From Intrasporangium calvum (GTDB taxonomy: Bacteria; Actinomycetota; Actinomycetes; Actinomycetales; Dermatophilaceae): DNA of 64,000 nucleotides. The DNA is taken from contig NZ_JAPFQL010000011.1 of assembly GCF_028446585.1 (NCBI RefSeq), positions 1 through 64,000 on the forward strand, given 5' to 3'. The translations under genes were made by a program, and so were the position numbers. Each line of letters opens with the position of its first letter. Position 1 is the first letter of the stretch. A model generated the notes under the pieces. The model did not search any database, had not been told where the DNA came from, and worked only from the letters and a program-made list of their open reading frames with translations. Below, piece after piece: positions 62,176 through 64,000 of the stretch.

Positions 62176-63140
62176 ACCAGACCCAGTCGAACGAGTCGAT
62201 GGACGTTGTCCTGCGCGATCTCGATGCAGCGCAGTCCCCGCCTGCCGGCCCCGAGAACGGCGAGCGGGCTCGCGCACTGTTCGCGCGCCTGGTCGCGACC
62301 CCGGAGGAGGCAGCTGAACCGGCTGCCTGGGGCAGTTCGGCCCGTGGAACCAGCGGGCAGCGGGACAGTCGGGGGTCTGGCCGGCCGTCCGTGGCGCGGC
62401 GCGCCGCGGCGGTCGGCGCCGTGGCCGCTGCCCTGGCCGCCGGGTCCGTCGTGGCGCCGAACTTCTTCGGGGCCAGTACGGCCCTGGCCTGGTCGGCCCG
62501 GCCGCAGTCCCTGACGGCGGAGCAGGCACAGGAGGCGCAGAAAGCCTGTGACGCCAGCATCCGCGACTCGCAGGAACGCTGGGCCGGGCTCGATCTCCAA
62601 ACCGACGAGCGCCCGGTCCGGACAGCGCTGCGCCCGGTCATCACCGAGCTGCGCGGGTCGCTGGTCCTCGTCTACGCCACCGACTCGAAGCCTGCCCCGA
62701 CCCACGTGACCTGCTACGTCATGGACGGCAAGGTCGTCGCAACAGGTGGCTCGGCGGCGACGCCCACGAGCGAGCCACTGCCCGCGCTCGCGGCTGACTC
62801 GTTGCACGGCGACCTCGGTGCCGTCTTCAGCACCTCGGGCGGAAGCATCCGCGGCGTCACGGGCAACGTGGGCTCGGACGTCGTCGGGGTGGTGCTCGAC
62901 AGCGTGGCCAAGGGCCCGGTCACGGCCACCGTGAGGGATGGGCACTTCGCGGCGTGGTGGCCCGACGCTCCCACGACGGAGGCCAAGGAGAACGCCGCCA
63001 CGGCTCCCGAGATCACCGGTGCCACCGTGACGCTGCGCGACGGGACGACCCGCAAGGTGTCGGTCGAGGAGTTGAGCGGCCGTACGGCCGAGGAGCTGGC
63101 CCGGCCCGACACCGGGGGCGGCGTGGCCCCCCAAACGTAG
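62172..63140 (+). CDS. Membrane-anchored protein, probable regulator of the adjacent ECF sigma factor
   Basis: 322 residues: a cytoplasmic N-terminal part (1-75, MDVVLRDLDAAQSPP), one membrane helix (about 76-100, VARRAAAVGAVAAALAAGSVV), and an extracytoplasmic domain of about 210 residues that looks all-beta. The topology is that of an anti-sigma factor, but no zinc (HxxxCxxC) motif is present. Translationally coupled to the sigma gene. Confidence 0.68.
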   Translation: MNQTQSNESMDVVLRDLDAAQSPPAGPENGERARALFARLVATPEEAAEPAAWGSSARGTSGQRDSRGSGRPSVARRAAAVGAVAAALAAGSVVAPNFFGASTALAWSARPQSLTAEQAQEAQKACDASIRDSQERWAGLDLQTDERPVRTALRPVITELRGSLVLVYATDSKPAPTHVTCYVMDGKVVATGGSAATPTSEPLPALAADSLHGDLGAVFSTSGGSIRGVTGNVGSDVVGVVLDSVAKGPVTATVRDGHFAAWWPDAPTTEAKENAATAPEITGATVTLRDGTTRKVSVEELSGRTAEELARPDTGGGVAPQT

Positions 63141-63186
63141 GCCCCGTGCCGGTGGGAGTCCTCCGGAGGCATCCCGCGGACGGGAC

Positions 63187-63277
63187 CGTGGGTCGTGGGT
63201 CGTGGGTCGTGGGTCGTGGGTCGTGGGTCGTGGGTCGTGGATCGTGGGCCGTGGGCCGTGGGCCGTGGATCGTGGGT
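63187..63277. repeat. Thirteen tandem heptads CGTGGGT/CGTGGGC/CGTGGAT
   Basis: Seven exact CGTGGGT, one CGTGGAT, three CGTGGGC, one CGTGGAT, one CGTGGGT, end to end over 91 bases in the spacer after the sigma/anti-sigma pair. The spacer (63141-63365) is otherwise featureless. Confidence 0.95.
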
Positions 63278-63365
63278 CGCGGCGCCCGACCGGAGACTGT
63301 GCCCAGGTTCGTGCACCGGGCCACAGGCAAGGGCTCAGCCAGGGGGCGGTCCCGAATCCAGTGGC

Positions 63366-64000
63366 CTACTCCCGCCAGGTGGCGCTGGTGGTGGTCACGG
63401 TGGCGCTCAGGTCGTGGCGGTGCACGTGAGTGTGGTGTCGGCGGCACAGCAGGGCCAGGTTGAGCAGGCTGGTCCGCCCGCCCGCGGACCAGTGCTGCAC
63501 GTGGTGCGCGTCGGTCCATTGCGGCGCGATGGTGCACCCGGGGAAGCTGCATCCACCGTCGCGTTGCCACAGCGCCAACCGCAGGCCCTTGGTCACCAGG
63601 CGCCGTTCCCGGCCCACGTCCAACGGCTCACCCCTCGTGCCCAGGACCATCGGGATGATCGCGGCGTCGCAGGCCAGCCGGCGCACCGTCGAGCTGGACA
63701 GCACGTCGCCGGACATGGCCAGGCCCGCGCCCCGGACGGTCCCGGCCAGCACGTCGTGGTCGATGGTGACGACCACCTTCGCCTTGTCCGTGGTGGGCAG
63801 GTGCTCGCCTGCGGTCACGCCGCGCTCGATGACCTGCAGCAACGCGTCGGCGCGGCGTTTGGCCGGGGTGCGCGGGTCCGCGGCCACGGTGCGCCCGTAG
63901 CCGTCCGTGCTCGGACACGGCGTGGCCAGCGGGTCGAGCGCGGACTTGATGACCGCGGCGGCCTCGGGGTCGAGCACCGCACGCATCGGGACCATCCCGC
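63366..64000 (-). CDS. DUF222/HNH endonuclease family protein, 5' part outside the window
   Basis: At least 211 C-terminal residues are visible. They contain the DUF222 end (DPLATPCPSTDGYG ... RRADALLQVIERGV) and a HNH nuclease: CSFPGCTIAPQWTDAHHVQHWSAGGRTSLLNLALLCRRHHTHVH. This is the 13E12-repeat type, multi-copy in many actinobacteria and sometimes linked to mobile DNA. The frame runs past base 64000, so the start is not seen. Confidence 0.85.
   Translation of the reverse strand, partial: GMVPMRAVLDPEAAAVIKSALDPLATPCPSTDGYGRTVAADPRTPAKRRADALLQVIERGVTAGEHLPTTDKAKVVVTIDHDVLAGTVRGAGLAMSGDVLSSSTVRRLACDAAIIPMVLGTRGEPLDVGRERRLVTKGLRLALWQRDGGCSFPGCTIAPQWTDAHHVQHWSAGGRTSLLNLALLCRRHHTHVHRHDLSATVTTTSATWRE

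Noticed and set aside
63187-63277. CRISPR array
   Set aside because: Units are 7 bases with no spacers and no cas genes; a simple tandem repeat.

Overview
The window is about 64 kb of a high-GC actinobacterial chromosome, densely packed and mostly colinear with housekeeping neighbourhoods of mycobacteria and streptomycetes. The gene set (Lsr2, BldC, a BldN-like sigma factor, Rex-hemACD, bS22, a mycothiol-dependent isomerase family protein, ClpC with ClgR/SigR-type control elements, DUF4229 and DUF5667) points to the Actinomycetota. Micrococcales, perhaps Intrasporangiaceae, is an inference from overall gene order and style, not something shown here. I found no tRNA, rRNA, CRISPR, prophage or insertion sequence.

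Layout. 1-3127: panD-nadB-nadC (pantothenate and NAD precursors). 3180-9321: methyltransferase and cysteine-rich pair, SPW protein, an ABC-2 exporter, Ppx, a TIM-barrel protein and an SDR. 9413-13554: CoA-transferase, then divergent ku and a split LigD (ligase plus polymerase). 13637-18243: lsr2, radA, disA (c-di-AMP), mutY. 18404-22764: a three-gene ABC2_membrane_6-type transporter, an ArgA-like acetyltransferase, an LCP protein. 23169-28129: clpC with a stress promoter, deaminase, methyltransferase, mycothiol-type isomerase. 28207-33478: putB-proC, secreted subtilase, two GNATs, TrkA-type protein. 33534-36483: acuC, an 80-bp duplication, a candidate translational T-box and an archaeal-type AspRS. 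36748-42414: bldC, bS22, epimerase-like protein and acyltransferase, BldN-like sigma factor with a DUF5667 membrane protein. 42670-51842: release-factor-like protein, glutaredoxin, rex, hemA, hemC, cobA-hemD, hemB, marR, hemL. 51910-56968: cytochrome c maturation system II. 57177-61529: menA, menE and membrane proteins. 61600-64000: ECF sigma factor with a membrane partner, heptad repeats, partial DUF222/HNH gene.

Functional theme. Much of the right half builds the respiratory chain: C5-pathway tetrapyrrole synthesis under the redox sensor Rex, the thioredoxin/CcdA/ResB/CcsB cytochrome c assembly line, and menaquinone enzymes. The left half carries NAD synthesis, nucleoid and DNA-repair functions, and proteostasis.

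Most unusual features. (1) A dispersed element with the 12-bp core CAGCGGCATACG occurs 17 times without mismatch, on both strands, in spacers and in coding regions. Twice it forms a head-to-head pair that makes a perfect hairpin between genes. It resembles a DNA-uptake or nucleoid-organising sequence, or a micro-mobile element. (2) A complete-looking translational T-box lies ahead of the archaeal-type aspartyl-tRNA synthetase gene: a UGGC bulge in an anti-sequestrator whose 3' strand can instead pair with the Shine-Dalgarno sequence.
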